33,129 nucleotides of DNA from Tissierellia bacterium (GTDB taxonomy: Bacteria > Bacillota > Clostridia > Tissierellales > Tissierellaceae). Every line of letters starts with the position of its first letter. Positions within the stretch are counted from its first letter, which is position 1. Made by a program: the position numbers and the translations under genes. Below the pieces are notes generated by a model. That model was not told the DNA's origin, searched no databases, and saw only the letters and a program-made list of their open reading frames with translations. The stretch is from positions 1 to 33,129 of the forward strand of contig JAQVYQ010000016.1 of NCBI GenBank assembly GCA_028708575.1. The letters are read 5' to 3'. Shown in pieces: positions 32,509 through 33,129 of this stretch.

Positions 32509-33129
32509 CATTGCTCTCATTGAGTTTAATATTGCAATAACCGCTACACCTACATCTGCAAATACTGCTTCCCACATTGTTGTGATGCCAAAGGCTGCCA
32601 TTACAAGAAATACTCCTTTAACGCCTAAAGCAAAAGCAATATTTTGATACACAATCTTTTTAGTCTTTTTAGCAACTTCAATTGCTTCTACAATTTTAGA
32701 AGGTTCATCTGTCATTATCACTATATCTGCTGCTTCTATTGCTGCATCAGATCCTAAGCCACCCATTGCAATACCTATATCAGCCCTTACTAATACTGGT
32801 GCATCATTTATTCCGTCACCAACAAAGGCAAGTTTCCCATTTTTTGATTTTTCTTCATCTAATGATTCTAGCTTTTCTACTTTATCTGCTGGCAATAACT
32901 CTGAATATACTTCATCTACGCCAAGTTCCTTAGCAACTTTTTCAGCTACAAATCTTGTATCTCCTGTTAGCATAACTGTCTTTTTTATTCCCAGATTTTT
33001 CAATGCTTTTATAGCACTAACTGAGTCCTCTTTTATTTCATCTGAAATTACTATATATCCTGCATACTCTTTATCTATAGCTATATGAACTAAAGTGCCA
33101 ATGGTTTCTACATCAGCATATGAAATATT
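32503..33129 (-). CDS. Heavy-metal P1B-type ATPase, C-terminal part (cut by window edge)
   Basis: The reading frame is open from the window edge, so only the last 208 residues are seen. It shows the end of the P/N domain: a DEIKEDSVSAIKALKNLG-type block, KTVMLTGD, and the hinge GDGINDAPVLVRADIGIAMG. It continues with GLGSDAAIEAADIVIMTDEP and two C-terminal membrane helices. This fits CadA/ZntA-type exporters of Zn, Cd or Pb. The phosphorylated DKTGT motif and the CPC-type metal site lie outside the window, so metal specificity cannot be read. An internal TTG at 33003 is not the true start, because coding sequence continues upstream without a break. Confidence 0.9.
   Translation of the reverse strand, partial: NISYADVETIGTLVHIAIDKEYAGYIVISDEIKEDSVSAIKALKNLGIKKTVMLTGDTRFVAEKVAKELGVDEVYSELLPADKVEKLESLDEEKSKNGKLAFVGDGINDAPVLVRADIGIAMGGLGSDAAIEAADIVIMTDEPSKIVEAIEVAKKTKKIVYQNIAFALGVKGVFLVMAAFGITTMWEAVFADVGVAVIAILNSMRAMK

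Noticed and set aside
33001-33003. TTG at 33003 as the start of a short metal-ATPase-like protein
   Set aside because: The frame continues with conserved P-type ATPase sequence to the window edge, so this is an internal Leu codon of a gene cut by the window.

Overview
The window is AT-rich DNA with strong AGGAGG-type ribosome sites, TTG/GTG starts, lipobox lipoproteins and no outer-membrane components. This points to a low-GC, Gram-positive, amino-acid- and sugar-fermenting anaerobe of the Clostridia/Tissierellia kind. That placement is an inference from gene families and base composition, not from a marker gene. No rRNA, tRNA, CRISPR array, IS element or prophage was seen.

Region 1 (1-10536) is a beta-glucoside phosphorolysis locus. 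A GH94 cellobiose phosphorylase (minus strand) is divergent from a LacI-type regulator. The regulator is followed on the plus strand by a sugar ABC transporter (binding lipoprotein, two permeases), a second GH94 enzyme and an MsmK/UgpC-type ATPase. Matching operator-like sites lie just downstream of both divergent promoters. A bidirectional terminator closes the region.

Region 2 (10564-21121, all minus strand) is the most unusual part. In transcription order it encodes a gamma-glutamyltransferase lipoprotein, a DUF6305-like lipoprotein, a TRAP/DctM-like permease, a 47-residue membrane peptide, two membrane-anchored AstE/aspartoacylase-type zinc deacylases, PgsB, PgsC, a PgsW-like poly-gamma-glutamate system protein, and a two-component histidine kinase and response regulator. 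Several genes overlap, which suggests translational coupling. An intrinsic terminator-like hairpin separates the front half (ggt to first deacylase) from the back half (second deacylase, pgsBCW, kinase, regulator). I read this as a combined synthesis, turnover and uptake system for poly-gamma-glutamate or a related gamma-glutamyl polymer. The PgsA/CapA partner is absent.

Region 3 (21238-28362, minus strand) is a glutamate/formiminoglutamate module: gltS, glutamate formiminotransferase, formimino-THF cyclodeaminase and a HutD-like protein. Upstream lie an NtrC-type sigma-54 activator and a kinase with a periplasmic-type solute-binding sensor domain. The gltS promoter region holds a good sigma-54 -24/-12 element and, about 90-130 bp upstream of the predicted start, a perfect 26-bp inverted repeat carrying two TTTGCA-N3-TGCAAA dyads. 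This repeat is nested with the terminator of the regulator operon. A small gene with an 11-residue repeat lies downstream of the module.

Region 4 (28368-33129) is housekeeping or hypothetical: a TPM-domain (YgcG-like) protein, LemA, a DUF5052-like lipoprotein, a YitT-family membrane protein, a CmpB-like membrane protein, and the 3' end of a heavy-metal P-type ATPase running off the window. Regions 2 and 3 together suggest that glutamate released from gamma-glutamyl polymer outside the cell could be imported and fermented.
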